NCBI GenBank assembly: GCA_032821775.1
Contig: JAVLRN010000001.1
Coordinates: forward strand, 2,170,001-2,234,000
Length of the DNA: 64,000 nt
DNA from: Sanguinoderma infundibulare
Lineage: Eukaryota > Basidiomycota > Agaricomycetes > Polyporales > Polyporaceae
Reading direction: 5' to 3'
The notes under the pieces are model-generated. The model ran no database searches and was not told where the DNA came from. It saw only the letters and a program-made list of their open reading frames with translations. Position 1 is the stretch's first letter, and each line of letters opens with the position of its first letter. Below are positions 23,731-35,553 of this stretch, one piece after another. A program made the position numbers and the translations under genes.

Positions 23731-24716
23731 CCTAGTCTAGGTTTAAGGGTTGGCAGGAGAAGAGACACAGAGACAGAAGAACAGTGGGAAGGAAACTTGC
23801 TCCTTCCAACTGACATCCTCAGCAGGCTTTATATCGTCTGGGATGAGCTCGTCCGTCTGCCATCTGTCCTGAGAAGCATAGCCTCCACGGCTGGGGCACC
23901 TAGCGCGAAGAGGCCCGGACACCGAGAATGTGGCAGGACGTCGTCAAAACCAAAGGAAGGCGCGCAGTAATGGTTCTCGGCAGCAACACCGAGCCTACCT
24001 CTGCGGGGAGGATTCAGAGGAGCGCCGATATAACTCGAACTGGGCGTTGAAGCTGCGCTCATCCACGAGCAGATCACTGTGATCAATGACCTTCCACGTT
24101 TTCCGTGCTGTTGTCGCCCGATGTGTGCATGCGAGGGACAACATGTGGCGAAAATGAGCACCGCATCTACGTACGCAGCTACTAAACACGCACCAAACGT
24201 CGACGGGGCAGTTCGTTGAAGAGTCATCATGCTGACCTGGAGAGCGGTTTACGAGATTAGTTCGCCTAACCGTCTCGGTCCGCTCACCGAGGTATGCCTT
24301 GCGTGTTGGCTATCCACTTGTGGCTATCCACTTGCGTCCAATCGGCTTTGGAATGCCAAAGGAGAAACATCAAAATGCCAAGCCCACCGTATCCAGTTGG
24401 AGTCGTGGTCAAGATCAAAGTGTCCGGCGCTTGTCATAGTCGATTGAGGGGCGACGCGCGCCGAGTCTTTCCAAGTTGCACCAACTCACGACCATCGACG
24501 GCATTCAATTTGTTGCTCACAACGGCCGCCGCCGAACGCGAGGATTATGGCTTGATCGATCTTGCTGCAGGATCGATGTACTTTTGCGCTAATACACCCC
24601 TTAGAACAAAGTACAACGCTTGTTTACAGGTAAGTACCGTAATCATATTCCACAGGCAATGACTAGGCAATGTCGGCGCAAGCAAGCAAGATTTGCGGAA
24701 AGAAGGTTTCGCGTAT
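23731..24716. other. Intergenic, about 1 kb, no gene seen
   Basis: Upstream region of RTA1 copy 1 and 3' flank of the PhzF-like gene. It contains a perfect 14-bp tandem duplication, TGGCTATCCACTTG twice, at 24307-24334. Nothing else was recognised. Confidence 0.4.
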
Positions 24717-25743
24717 TCATGGTCCCTCTACCGTGTCAACCTCTATCCATCCCTCCATAACCTTCACTGCGGACCCCTTCAATCTCACACTCTCGATCGC
24801 AGTGCCGTCCTCCGACCTCTCCACCTGAACAAAGATATCACATCTCCTTCCCATCTCCACCCCTTGTACGAGATGGAACTCGAATGGACCCTTCCCCTTT
24901 TCCTTTTTCTTCAACAAACTGATGAAGGCACAGAGCGCAGCGCTGGCACTCCCCGTACCTGGATCCTCCACGGCGTCGAACATCCTCGTCCGAATCAGCC
25001 TCACCTCCACCCCAGCCGGGGCGTCGGGATCGAGGCCGAGGGGATAGTAATAGAACGTGCCGACGAAGCCGACGTTGAAACTGTCATCGGCATCCAGCAG
25101 ATGCGTGCTGCTGTAGGCCGTCCCCGGTGGAAGTACGCCGTGGGTTAAACTCCCAAGAGCTTCGAGGCGTTGCATGGGGACGAGAACGAATGTCATGCCC
25201 TTCACGATCGAGACAAGCGGGACCGTAGGTTGGTCGTTGGAGAAGGCAGAGGGCAGGGGATGCGCAAGGCGTGTGCCGTGGATGCGCACATTGTGCGGTA
25301 TAGCGACGGAAGCAGCGGTGGTAGAAGGGTCGTAGGCCACCGGGATATGGCCAGCAAGTGTGTGGAGGGTCGTGACCTGCCGGTAGTTGTCCCGGGCGTA
25401 ATGAGAGACGTAGATCGCCGTTCCGATCGTCGGATCTGTGGGGTTGTGGTTAGAGTACATGGAATACGGCGACAGCGAGATGGTATACGTAGGAGAAAGA
25501 CATACGTCCGGCGAAGCTGATCCGTGCCTCGATCGTAAAAATATCGTAGTTTGCAACTTCATCGTCTTCGCTAACATCGTGCAAGAAGACTGTCTCCGAT
25601 AGGTTGAATTCGGATGCGATTTTCTGTTTTTGTTCCTGGCTCAAGTGGTCCCTGAGCGTCGTCGGAACGCGGACGATGGCGAGCTGGTTGCCGCTGAATT
25701 TCTGCTCTGTGAAGACATCGAGGGTAACGAATTCGAATCTCAT
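24717..25743 (-). CDS. PhzF-family isomerase-like protein
   Basis: Member of the PhzF/YddE fold (diaminopimelate-epimerase-like). Bacterial PhzF isomerises a phenazine precursor; fungal members have no settled substrate. It starts MRFEFVTLDVFTEQKFSGN followed by QLAIVRVP, the family N-terminus. The catalytic glutamate sits in FNLSETVFLHDVS. One intron joins RISFAG to DPTIGTAIYVS in phase, where PhzF proteins have a GHPT-type motif. The second half contains VEVRLIRTRMFDAVEDPGTG with the second conserved DPGTGSA motif and then LCAFISLL. It ends VDTVEGP. About 330 residues, slightly longer than bacterial PhzF. It lies between the two RTA1 genes on the same strand. Confidence 0.9.
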
Positions 25744-26140
25744 CTTGGGTCTCGTCGTGACTGAGTGCGGCCACCCCTTCGAGGACGAGGGATCCTGAAG
25801 CGCGATGTTTAGGTAGCCCACTGCGCAGTGGTTGAGACCTCGGATCACGGTGGATGATAAAGAGAAGGCGTTGGTAACGGTCAGGAATCAGAGATCGCGA
25901 TAGGTTGAGACAAGGATTCATGGACCTGATCAGGAAGTTCGGATCTTCTCCTATCAGCATGATATCGCCTGCATCGAGTCGGACATACTGTGGTGGACGC
26001 GGGCGAATCGCCCCTCCGAGTCGCGCGGCAGGTCTTCTGGCAGATATCGCTACTATTCCGCGTCTCCACTCAACATTGTCATTGAGTCGGCCGTGCCGAC
26101 TACGAGTCCGTACATCTAGAGTCCATGGCTCACAAAATCA
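25744..26140. other. Intergenic, about 400 bp, no gene seen
   Basis: Between the PhzF-like start and the end of RTA1 copy 2. No recognisable feature. Confidence 0.35.
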
Positions 26141-27699
26141 TTATACAAAACGACCCTGAGGCAAGTAATATAAATAAAGGGAAACTGATGTATCGCTGGC
26201 GACGACGATGCTGCAGGCCTCTACGCCGAATACGAGAAGTTCGTTTCCTTGTGCATCATAGGGATGGACGAACCCGTTGCGGACTTTGCCTCTAACTTCT
26301 TGAGCAGACGGGCGGGGTGGCAAAGGTTGAGCGTGTACATCGTCAACACGATCATCGCCCCATCCAGGACGTCTGGACCAATTGGTGAGCTGACCGCCCA
26401 CCTGTGTCATGCAAGCGGGGAGAGGACTCACTGAAGTAAAGCTCGGTTTGGATGATACGACCCTTGAAGCCGTCTGCGAGCTCGATGGTCCGGTAGATGG
26501 AACTGTAGCAGATATTGTTGTCGTCAGAATGGTAAGGAGTCTGAAGACAATTGGTTCACATACCGAATGTAAAGGAAGAGCGACTCAAGGAAGAGGCCGA
26601 TGATCAACAACTTGACAGAGGTGTCCAAAGGGGGCCGAGGGAACTGCTCGTGAACAGACTCCGATGAGTTGTTGTTCAGGCGGAGGGGCCTCGCAGGTTT
26701 CTCCTTGAAGTAACGAACGAAGTACTCGATCGCAAGGATACAGAAAATGGACAAGAACACTGGAAGGGATAAACGTCATGGATGGTTGACGGTAACAGTC
26801 AACCGGGGAGGCGTACCAAGCTGAAACACAATTCCAGCCAGCATGATGTTCGAGCCCTAACGGAATGAATCAACATGAGTAAGAAACATCCTTTAACGCG
26901 TATCGTCAGGGATACGAACTAGCTTTTCGGTATTCCTGTCGTTTGCGATGGCTGCTATGGCACCGCCAGATGATTGGACGACGAGAGCGATGAAGTCCTG
27001 AATGATTCTTCTGTGAGCGACCACAGCAGTATTGGGAGCAGAGCGTATGCTTACAGCCGTGAAGAAAATCCTGGAATCTACAAAGTTACGGATATTCAGG
27101 GACGACGGATACAGCATAGAAGGCAGTCTGCTCTCACAGAGGCGGGCATTCATGCGGCTATACTGCTGTCCGAGATGACGAGAAAGCCGGCCGAACGTGA
27201 TGAAGATAGCGCCAATGAGCGGCGTAGCGGCGACAATGGTACACACGATCCTATCGGGTTTCGAGTCAGCACAGACGCTGCAGCGTAAGCCAAACGTGGC
27301 ACGTACTGGATCATCCACGGATTCTGAGCAAGCGGCTGAAACGTTGACCACAATCGCCCACCCCAGCCTGCCAACTCGCCGATCCCCGCAAGCACCACTG
27401 TTGGTAGCAACCACCAGGCCCGGTAACGGATGGCTTGTCCAAAGTGGAGGACTGCCGCGACAGAGGCTTTCAGTTTCCTGCAGATTGTGGAGGATTCCCG
27501 GACTGACCAGTTGATAGGAGAAAGAGACCGGCGAAGACGTAGCATATCCACTGTGTAGGCATGTAGCCATAGAACGGGGAGATCAGGTTTCCAGCAGCAT
27601 CATACTCCGGCGGAGCGTCTGAAGCCAATCGCACCTTCGTTAGTGGATCTTCGAACTTGTGGTTAGACAGGACGTACCGTTGCCCAAGTTGGAGCTCAT
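26141..27699 (-). CDS. RTA1-like membrane protein, copy 2
   Basis: Second RTA1-like protein. MSSNLGN is spliced to DAPPEYDAAGNLISPFYGYM in phase. A second in-frame Met lies four codons upstream at 27711. Landmarks shared with copy 1 include RYRAWWLLPTVVLAGIGELAGW, PWMIQYV, a segment with IVAATPLIGAIFITFGRL and the loop with VQSSGGAIAA. Later segments are FLSIFCILAIEYFVRYFKEK, LLIIGLFLESLFLYIR and, after a final intron, NVLDGAMIVLTMYTLNLCHP then ARLLKK. The C-terminus ends QGRFV at 26141. The fold and motif order match the family. The similarity to copy 1 is clear but moderate, so the duplication is old. Substrate unknown. Confidence 0.88.
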
Positions 27700-28089
27700 C
27701 TTGTGACCCATGAATGAATGAACTAGCAAAGAAAAAGAGAGAAGAAGTGGAGTTGAAATCAAAAAGAACAGAGAGGAATGTCTCGAGATGACCACTGATT
27801 GGCATCCTTTATACCGCGGTCCACCATGCTGAAACCGCAACCCCAATCACTGCGATGTCTCGAGGCGTTGGCAGCATTGATAGGCTGCGGCATTGCACAG
27901 GGAATCGTGCTGGTCAAGCCGCAGTCACAGGATGTGAAGAAGTTGAACGAATTTGAAACACTGAAGAGACCGGTATTTGCATCACAGCACCCGAATTCCC
28001 AGCGGGTATGGCTCTCCGAACTTTGAAAACGCTGGATAGCAGCCAGCAATTAGGCACACGGTAATTTGAATATGTCTGTGGGCGACACA
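27700..28089. other. Upstream region of RTA1 copy 2, no gene seen
   Basis: No recognisable coding or RNA feature. It presumably holds the RTA1 copy 2 promoter. Confidence 0.35.
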
Positions 28090-29295
28090 GTCAGTATCCC
28101 ACAGCAGTCAAGATCGATGGAAGTACCAGCATAGCCGCACTGCGCGGTGTGTTCAAGTTGACGCATACGCAGCGTTCGAGCGAGATATGTTGTTTGGGCC
28201 GGTAATCCAGGGCACACTTCGGTTCCGGGATGCCGGAGGAATTCGTCCTTGATTCAACACCGATACATACGGGAATGCACCTGGCCCGAATATCTAGTGC
28301 CCTGGATGATCTGGATCTGCCTTTCGCGACCGAAAAATAGTTCGACAATGCTCTGTCGATGTCAAAGCCAGTTTAGTTCAAGCGGCTCCAGAACCAGCGC
28401 TGAACCGTAGCATCAAGTGGCAGCAAGCGTACGCAGAGATGTGCATTGCATCGACGACACAGATAGCCGCCAAAACAACTATAGGCGTTACGGTCATCAC
28501 GCACCACTTGGTGGGGCCGACAGGGTGAGGCGTCTCTGCCGACTCAGATGGTGATTGCATGCACAGTTCTATCGACTTCCAGTCCTGAAAAAGAAGTAGA
28601 ATGAGGCGATCATCAACTTCAGGAAGCGGGACGCGACAATTGACATTCACCTTCGCGGCTTCGGCGGTCCTCGTTGGACCCTGGACGCAGTGTCATGATG
28701 TTGACATACTCGACGCCTTGTGCATAGCCCCAAAGGGGAAACTGCGCTCCACGACGCGCAGTTCGAGCAATATGCGGGGGATTGATCGCAATGAACGTTT
28801 GATAGGGAATCTCGGGGACGAGTTCCTGCCCGAGACCGTCAACACCAACTGCGCCGCCAAGCCATATCTCGTAAAGCCCATACGCACAAGTGATGAGGCG
28901 TCAACCGTCTGCTTGTGGTATCCAGCAAGGTTCCTTGGTACGGCACGGTTATTATACTGAACGCCGAGTTGCAGACTCGAGAAAGTTGGGAGTCTTCCGC
29001 GACGATGATAGAAAAGATGCCAGCCTCGTCGATGATAGACTGTGAGTGCTTGTCACTAACAATCAATTTGAGGGGGACAGACCTGGGGTGAGAAGCGCCG
29101 ACGAACACACGGCCGGTTGAATGATGCGTTCCAACTTTCACGAGAACAAGGAAAGCAGCACAGGCTTTAAGACAACAATATAGATACATCGAGAGCTCGA
29201 CAGGAATGATACAACGTTTGATACAGCATTTTGACCTGACCAACGAGAATTCAGCGACGAGCAATTTCCGCCTAATCTTATACACAATGGACAAC
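28090..29295 (-). pseudogene. Unassigned stretch with coding-like fragments, possibly a decayed gene
   Basis: Not recognised. On the minus strand, a run near 28880-28640 reads YGLYEIWLGGAVGVDGLG, then QELVPEIPYQTFIAINPPHI and WGYAQGVEYVNIMTLRPGSN, which looks like real protein. It is followed by a good donor (GAAG then GTGAATG) and an acceptor near 28590. But the frame is closed upstream by a stop with no acceptor between, and no start codon is in place. Further fragments with one hydrophobic segment (VTPIVVLAAICVVDAM) lie near 28500. Either an intact gene was mis-read by eye or this is a remnant. Confidence 0.25.
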
Positions 29296-29347
29296 GTGAA
29301 CTTCTCATAAGTGCGCGCCGAAGACGACGATCACTCCAGACGGGTGA

Positions 29348-30151
29348 TCACGCGGCCCACTTTTTCCACTCACTCCCCTCTGGCGGCTTGACCTCCACCC
29401 GGGCCTTTTTGACCTCGTCCCAATTGGTGCTGAGGGTGGTGCCGCCACTCTCCGAGTAGCTCTTCATCATGGCGCGACGGGTATCGTCGTCCGCATCGGC
29501 AAACAGCTTCTGGAAGAAGTCGTTCACGGCCGCGTCTCCGCCCGTGTTCGGGTCCTGGTCGCTCGTGACCGGCTTATCCTTGTTGAGGATGTCGGTCGTG
29601 ATGCCGTCCCAGTTCTTCTGCGGCTTGCGGGCAGAGGGGCTGGTGGGCGTGGGGCTTGCGGGGAACGCAACCAGAGCTAGAAGAGGAATGAATGGTATGT
29701 TAAACGTGTACAGTCCGTAGCGTAGAGAACGGGGACGCACGGTCCGGAGCGTCGCCGGTCAGGGCACCCCACCGGCCGATAGCCATTTTGACGAGGCGGA
29801 CCTCGACCTTGACCTTTCCTACGGTGAAGTCGCTCTTCTCGGTGTCTATCTGGCCCTTGAGGGGCTCGAGCACAATTGACTTATCGCGGTGGGAGTAGGT
29901 GAACTAGGGCCGCCACAGTCAGCCTTCGGACAATCCTCGCGATGGGTAAGGGGGTAGGGTAGGCTTTTACCTTCCTAGGCTCGAATGAAATTTTGACCTG
30001 CTCTGGATCGGCCCCCTTGTCAAAGATGGAGAGTGTGAGCTTGTCCTCAGTCTCGTAGAATTCGTGTCTGGTTGTGCCAGGGTCGAGCGCGCCTATCAGC
30101 CTAGGTCTGAAAGCATCTAGGGCAGATCGAGACGCACCGAGGGGTCGTCAT
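29348..30151 (-). CDS. SGT1: SGT1-like co-chaperone with CS and SGS domains only
   Basis: HSP90 co-chaperone that in yeasts supports kinetochore and SCF ubiquitin ligase assembly. The start MTTPR is joined in phase (acceptor CAACCAG) to HEFYETEDKLTLSIFDKGAD, which opens a CS domain. It continues QVKISFEPRK, FTYSHRDKSIVLEPLKGQI, KVKVEVRLVKMAIGRWGAL. A last exon carries the SGS domain: KNWDGITTDILNKDKPVTSD, NDFFQKLFADADDDTRRAMM and KSYSESGGTTLSTNWDEV, ending EGSEWKKWAA. The usual N-terminal TPR domain of SGT1 is absent: the start lies only a few codons before the CS domain. About 200 residues. Divergent from the GST gene (390 bp between starts). Confidence 0.9.
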
Positions 30152-30541
30152 GGTTCCGTCTCAGTGTGAAGCAATGGGTGCAGATCGAGTGTCTGGGAGG
30201 TGGTGAGGGAGCTGGAGAGCGCGAGTGGGAGACAGGAAGAAAGAGGACACTGGACAGGAGGATGGTCGCTGCAGGCTGCAGCGGAAGCGGCAATACGCGA
30301 ATATTCTAGCAATGCACGTGAGCGACGCGACGCGACAGAGATGGGATCGGGGGGTGTACTGACGCCGGGGCGATGGCACTGGCTGGAGCAAGCCTCCAGA
30401 CGTCATCTCCAAATGGGTGACGGACAATCCTCGAACCAGGCCCAGATGGCTACCCTCGCCCTCTTCTCCCTCATTCACACCACTTCCACACACACCTCTT
30501 ATCGTCTGCCATAGTCCCCCAACCCACCCAGTTCTCCACCC

Positions 30542-31953
30542 ATGTCTGCCCTGCCCAAGGCCGCGCTTTACTACAGCCCACAATCGATCTGGGCTTCCGT
30601 TCGTAAGTGCCGGCCGTCTATCTTACGCATAATGACATGTGCTGAACCATGATGCAGCCCTCCTCGCACTGTACGTGATCGCGAGCGTTGAGACAGTGTC
30701 CGCCGCCTTGACGAGGTTAACTTCATTCAGAGAGGAGAAAGGGTACGGCAGCGATGAGATCGACCTTAAAGTGGTTGATATCTGTAAGTGCGTTGCCCGT
30801 GGTTGTCATTTGCCCCCATATCGATGAGAATACGCGCGCATTACAGCAAAGGGCGAGAACTTCGATCCCTCCTACCTGCGCCTCAACCCAGGCGGTGCGT
30901 TATCCACCATATTCACACGACACCCCATTCATGACAGCATGTCATAGGCACGGTTCCTACTCTCGTAGTTCCACTGGAGAAAACCCTATCGCCAGAGATC
31001 GAGTCGCGTTATAAAGCTATCCAGGACACAAAGGTGGGAGACGTCCGTCAATTATCTACGTCCAAACGCCGTCCTTACGCATTCGCAGTCAATTGTGGAG
31101 TTCCTCGACAAGTCCCGTTCTGCGCAGTCGCGAACCCACACCACCTCTTCCGCCCCATCCCCATCCCTGGCACCTGCCACTATTGCATTCAGCGCAGCAT
31201 CCAATCAAATCATCGACCTCGTCCATGGTCAGCCGGCCGACCCTAATGCGCTTTTCTACATGAACGCCCGCTCCGAGAGCGAGCTTCAGCCGCTTGCGAA
31301 GCAACTCATACCGTTCCTCACTGGCCGCCGCGATACGCTCGCCAGGCTCGTATCTGAGAGCGATGCGGGCACGATCGCAGTCTCTGAGAAGACGAAAGCG
31401 TTCTGGCAAGTGAAGAAAGTTGCCACGGACAAGTTCCTGCAGATATTCGAGGAAGCAGACAAGAACACCGGGGATCTCACGGACGAGGGACGTCATAGGC
31501 GTGAAGATTACCTGAAGTCGTCCGTTGCTGCCTGGTCGGGGTTGAAGGACGTTGTCGTTACGCTGAACAAGGAGGTTATTGGGCCGTACGTGCTTGGTAC
31601 GTTTGTATCCTTAGGTTTCTCTCACACGACCACTGAATTACAAATTTTTTGTGTTAGGAGACCAGTTGTCCGTAGCTGACCTCCACCTTGCGGCTTGGGT
31701 CGCGCGCATTGCCTTGCTCTGCGGCGCGGAGGCTTCCGAGACAGGCGCGACGGTGCTTGGGAAGATTGAAGCTCATGTGGGCGACACGGATTTCTTGTTG
31801 CCCAAGGACTTCCCCGTGGCTGAAGCACGCCGACGGGCTGGGCTTCCCACGAGTAACGAATCGTCGGAACATCAGAGCAAGCTGGCTGCATTCTGGGACG
31901 CCGTGCGGGAGCGACCGAGCTGGAAGAAAGTTTATGGCGGAGGGCTGCATTAA
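30542..31953 (+). CDS. Glutathione S-transferase-like protein
   Basis: Cytosolic GST-fold protein. MSALPKAALYYSPQSIWASV begins the thioredoxin-like N-domain. It continues across two introns as PLLALEEKGYGSDEIDLKVV, then DISKGENFDPSYLRLNPGG and TVPTLVVPL, with the cis-Pro region TVPTL. A short linker rich in Ser (SRTHTTSSAPSPS) follows, then an all-helical C-domain: LIPFLTGRRDTLARLV, TKAFWQVKKVATDKFLQIFE and YVLGDQLSVADLHLAAWVAR, the last being the usual GST N-capping motif with Asp. It ends ERPSWKKVYGGGLH. About 330 residues, longer than a standard GST because of an enlarged linker and helical domain. The class could not be assigned. Substrate unknown. Confidence 0.85.
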
Positions 31954-32569
31954 TTGGATTGAAGCATGGATCTTCAGAAGATTCCATTTGATTTCGCAGG
32001 GGGTCGCATCGCGGCGGAAGCAGCTTGGAATAACCGGTGTGTAACACCGAGATTAGTTGTAACAGTACCAACGTTCGTAGTTATCAGGATACCGCTTCCG
32101 GCCTCTTTTTTTCTCATTCGGAGCTCCTCTGAGTCTGATCCGGTAGGATGCGGTCGGGTAGTCGCAGTTTCCCAGCACCGCGTGACGAGGCAGAGAGAAC
32201 AGGATGCAGTGGCTTGCGCAGCAGGCGGTGCAGGTGGCTGATGGACGTGGGGCGTGAGGCGTGTGACGGTGACACTGACAGAGACGCCTGGAGAGACGCC
32301 GAGGGGGGGCGGGAGAGACTGAGAGAGCAGCGAAGAGCTGGTAGGCGATCGCTCTCGGCTCCGTCCTTTACTTGGTGTGTTCTCTGCTCTGTCCTCACTC
32401 TCCTTCCCGCCATCGCCTACTCCCCTCCCTGTTCTTCTCTTTCCCTCACCGCCCTCCCGCTCGCCCTCGCCATCTCACCCCCGGTCTCCATAGACCGCTG
32501 CATTGCGTGTCTTGGCAGCCAAGCTGGATTTTGGCGTCCCCCCACCTTTGCACGCTCCCCAGCTTGGCA
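31954..32569. promoter_or_regulatory. Intergenic with pyrimidine-rich leader before the GT31 gene
   Basis: The plus strand from about 32350 to 32560 is rich in C and T, as expected of a core promoter and 5' UTR. No gene recognised. A purine-rich patch lies at 32275-32340. Confidence 0.4.
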
Positions 32570-35553
32570 ATGTCCTTCGTCCGCGACTTCTTCGCGCAAC
32601 CGACACGAAATAATGTCCCCCTCACTCGCGTAACGACCCCCTCGGATGCCGACTATCAAGACGACGACCTCGCCGAGCCAGGGCCCTCCACGCCCACTGC
32701 GCGACCTACCCCCCTTCAAGCAGTGACACTCTCTACCGTACCCGTTCCCCCTTATGACGAGGACGAGGACTTCAACTGCCGTGCCCCGCGCGCATCAACC
32801 GACAGGTCGCGTCTCTACCCCCCAAGCGCCGACGAACCCACAGGTTCCGCCTGTTCAACCGCGTCCAACACCCCAGTGCCCTCGCGCGCTCCCTCACCAT
32901 CACCTTTCTACTACTCGGGTACATCTTCATGCGACTCTGACAGTGATAGCGAGTCCGACTCGCCCCTGGGCCCGGGCATGCAACGACCCCGGTGGCGCGA
33001 CGGCGACCGTCCACGCTGGTGGCAGTTTCGCCTCGGTTCCGGGGTCAACGGCGAAACATGGCGCCGCCGACGGAGATGGAGGGACGTTAGCTGGGGGGTT
33101 CGGTATGCCAAACGGCTCGTTCGCAGGCTCGTTCGACATCCGTTCTTTCCCAAGACGCCCGTCACGATTGTACGTCCGATTCCCTCTCTCAGCCACGTTC
33201 ACGGCCCACACGTCGTCTTGAGATCTCGCGTACCGTACTCTCTATGTCTTCACGTTCCTATATACTATCCTGCGCGGGCATGCAGAGCCACTGGAGCGAT
33301 GCCGTTGCGTCTGCGCGCGCGGGCGCGGATGGTTGCTCTAACTTTGGACAGCACGTTTCGTGATCCTTGCACCCCTCTTCTCCTCCTCTCCTTCTCTTAT
33401 GCTGTGCTAATTCATTATGTTTCACAGCTGCTCACGCTCCTTTTGCTCACTATTTTCGGCGTGTCCCTCACTTTCCTCCTCATCTACATCCTCAACCCCG
33501 ACAAGGAGCCATTACCATGGCGCGGTTACTGTACCCTACCACAACGCTCAGCCGGGCCCCCATCCCTATCACTGTCCCCCACAGCATTCCTACAAACGCC
33601 TATCATGACCAACTTTACGTTGCCGACGTTTCCGCCGGATGATTTGGACACTCTAGCGCCGGCCGGCGTGTTCGTCGGGGTGTTTTCAATGGATACTGGG
33701 GTCGAACGGAGGATGCTCGTCAGGTCCACTTGGGCGAGCCATGTGCGGAGCAGAGAAGGAGCGGGCGAGGGTGACGGCGGTGCCGGGACGTCACGGACCG
33801 TCGTACGGTTCATTTTGGCGCAGCCGCAGAAGGAGTGGGAAAGGAGGGTGAAGCTGGAAATGGAGAGTAAGTAGTCACATTCTTTCCACCTGCTCCATGA
33901 CCATTCTAACACCAAGTTGTCAGTATACAAGGACATGGTGATCCTCCCTGTTACAGAAAACATGAACAACGGCAAGACGCATGCATTCTTCTCGTGGGCG
34001 GCGGACAACGCCTGGGTTCCTCCAATTTACCTCGACGACTACGATAAGGTCCCGACCAATTTCACCTATCTGAACGCCACTAACCCGGCACCCGCGTTGG
34101 CTGACCATGACCCTGCGTATGCGCATCGTGATCAGCTCCTCCACTCTTCCCCCCGGCCTTGGGTGCGGCCAGACTTTGTGGTCAAAGCTGACGACGACTC
34201 GTTCGTGATGCTTGCGGAGCTTGAGTCACGGTTACGCATAGAATTGTACAAGGATCCCATCCCTCCTCCATCACCACCCTCCGTGATCCGCACTTCCCAA
34301 TCGCGACAGCAGGTCCAACGGCGGGACGACGAGGAGCCAGCAATGCTTGATTACAATCAGATTGCGTCCTATTTCAATTTCTCCTTGCCGTCGTACATCA
34401 CTCGCCAACCGATGCTTGCCGCGTTTCCACTCGCAACGAATCGACCGCCCCCACCGGATCCTCTTGTCTTCTGGGGCTATCTCGTCAAGAATCGGTTCAT
34501 GGCTGGGGAGCTATATGCGCTCAGTTATGCGCTTGTAGACTGGATTTCGAAGGATGCCATCGTCAAGACCATGACCCGCGGCGCGGAGGACAAGCAGACC
34601 TCGAAGTGGATCCGCGCCCACCCATGGGCTGACCAAATACGGTGGTCGAGCGAGCGCTGCTGGATATACGATCACCCACGCGCGGGGACGGTGTACGTCT
34701 GCTCCCCGCCTTTCGGACCCATGCGCGAAATGCTGACCTGGTCTCCTTTTGCCGCTTGCACTGACGTTGATAGGTATTCTCACGGATTCTTGTTCCCTTC
34801 TGAGGTGAAACGCGTTCAAGAGGGTGTTATGCGCGACTTGCAGCGGCTCGCGCAACAGACAGCGAGTTCCGAATCGTCGGCGACTCCGCACACTCCTGCC
34901 GGACAGTATGTTGTTGCGCCTGAGAAGTGGACGCATTCGACGGTGTCAAAGTTTCATGCCCGATATTCGCCGCCCACGTCGAACCTGACCCTGGACTACA
35001 GCGTTGAGGCCCTGGTCGAGGGCAGTGACATGTCCATGGTTCACGAAGGTGGGCGCTCATCCGTTAATTTTCGCGAGACGGTGGACGTTTGCTGACATGC
35101 CATCACTGCGCGCTGTTGTTCATTTCCCCCTCTTCAGACAGCTCGATGACGCCTGAACTTGCTTGGAAATACCGCGAAGGCCGGCAGAAGCGATACGGGG
35201 GCAAGCGCGTCGGCGGGACGGTCGTCGTCCACTTTATCAAGAAGAACATGTGGTTCCTTGAGACGGCGGCTGCGTTTTTGCACGGAGCGGATGCGACGCC
35301 GCTCGAGCGCGCTTTAGGACAAGCGGGCGCTAAGCCGCGCAGAGCAGAACTGGGCGATGACCCAGAAGAGAATAATGGCGTCGTGGACGCGGTCAAGGCT
35401 GGCGTGTCTTCAGTTGCGAGCACAGATCCAAGCAGCTCTTCTGCCACCCTTCGGCCTACCGCGGGGGATTCTTCAGACTCGAGTACACATACGAACGCAC
35501 GGACAAAAGTTCCTGAATTACGCGGGAGAGGAGGGGGGCGCATTGAGACATAG
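32570..35553 (+). CDS. GT31-type (galactosyltransferase-like) type II membrane glycosyltransferase
   Basis: Golgi-type glycosyltransferase. Five exons (32570-33169, 33428-33866, 33924-34692, 34774-35048, 35138-35553) keep phase and give 832 residues. The first 200 residues are a disordered, Ser/Pro/Asp-rich cytosolic tail that turns strongly basic (WRRRRRWRD) just before a single helix, LLTLLLLTIFGVSLTFLLIY. The lumenal domain has the family order: RRMLVRSTWASH, KDMVILPVTENMNNGKTHAF, the metal-binding DXD-type motif VVKADDDSFVML, then VFWGYLVKNRFMAGELYALS and RCWIYDHPRAGTVYSHGFLF. Glu/Asp-rich and Ser-rich regions follow at the C-terminus. The donor and acceptor are unknown; beta-1,3-galactosyl transfer is typical of the family. 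The 250-bp first intron is the longest in a confident gene here. Confidence 0.87.

Noticed and set aside
24307..24334. Perfect 14-bp tandem duplication
   Set aside because: Only two units in intergenic DNA; no sign of a regulatory role or mobile element. Kept only as a note in the intergenic entry.
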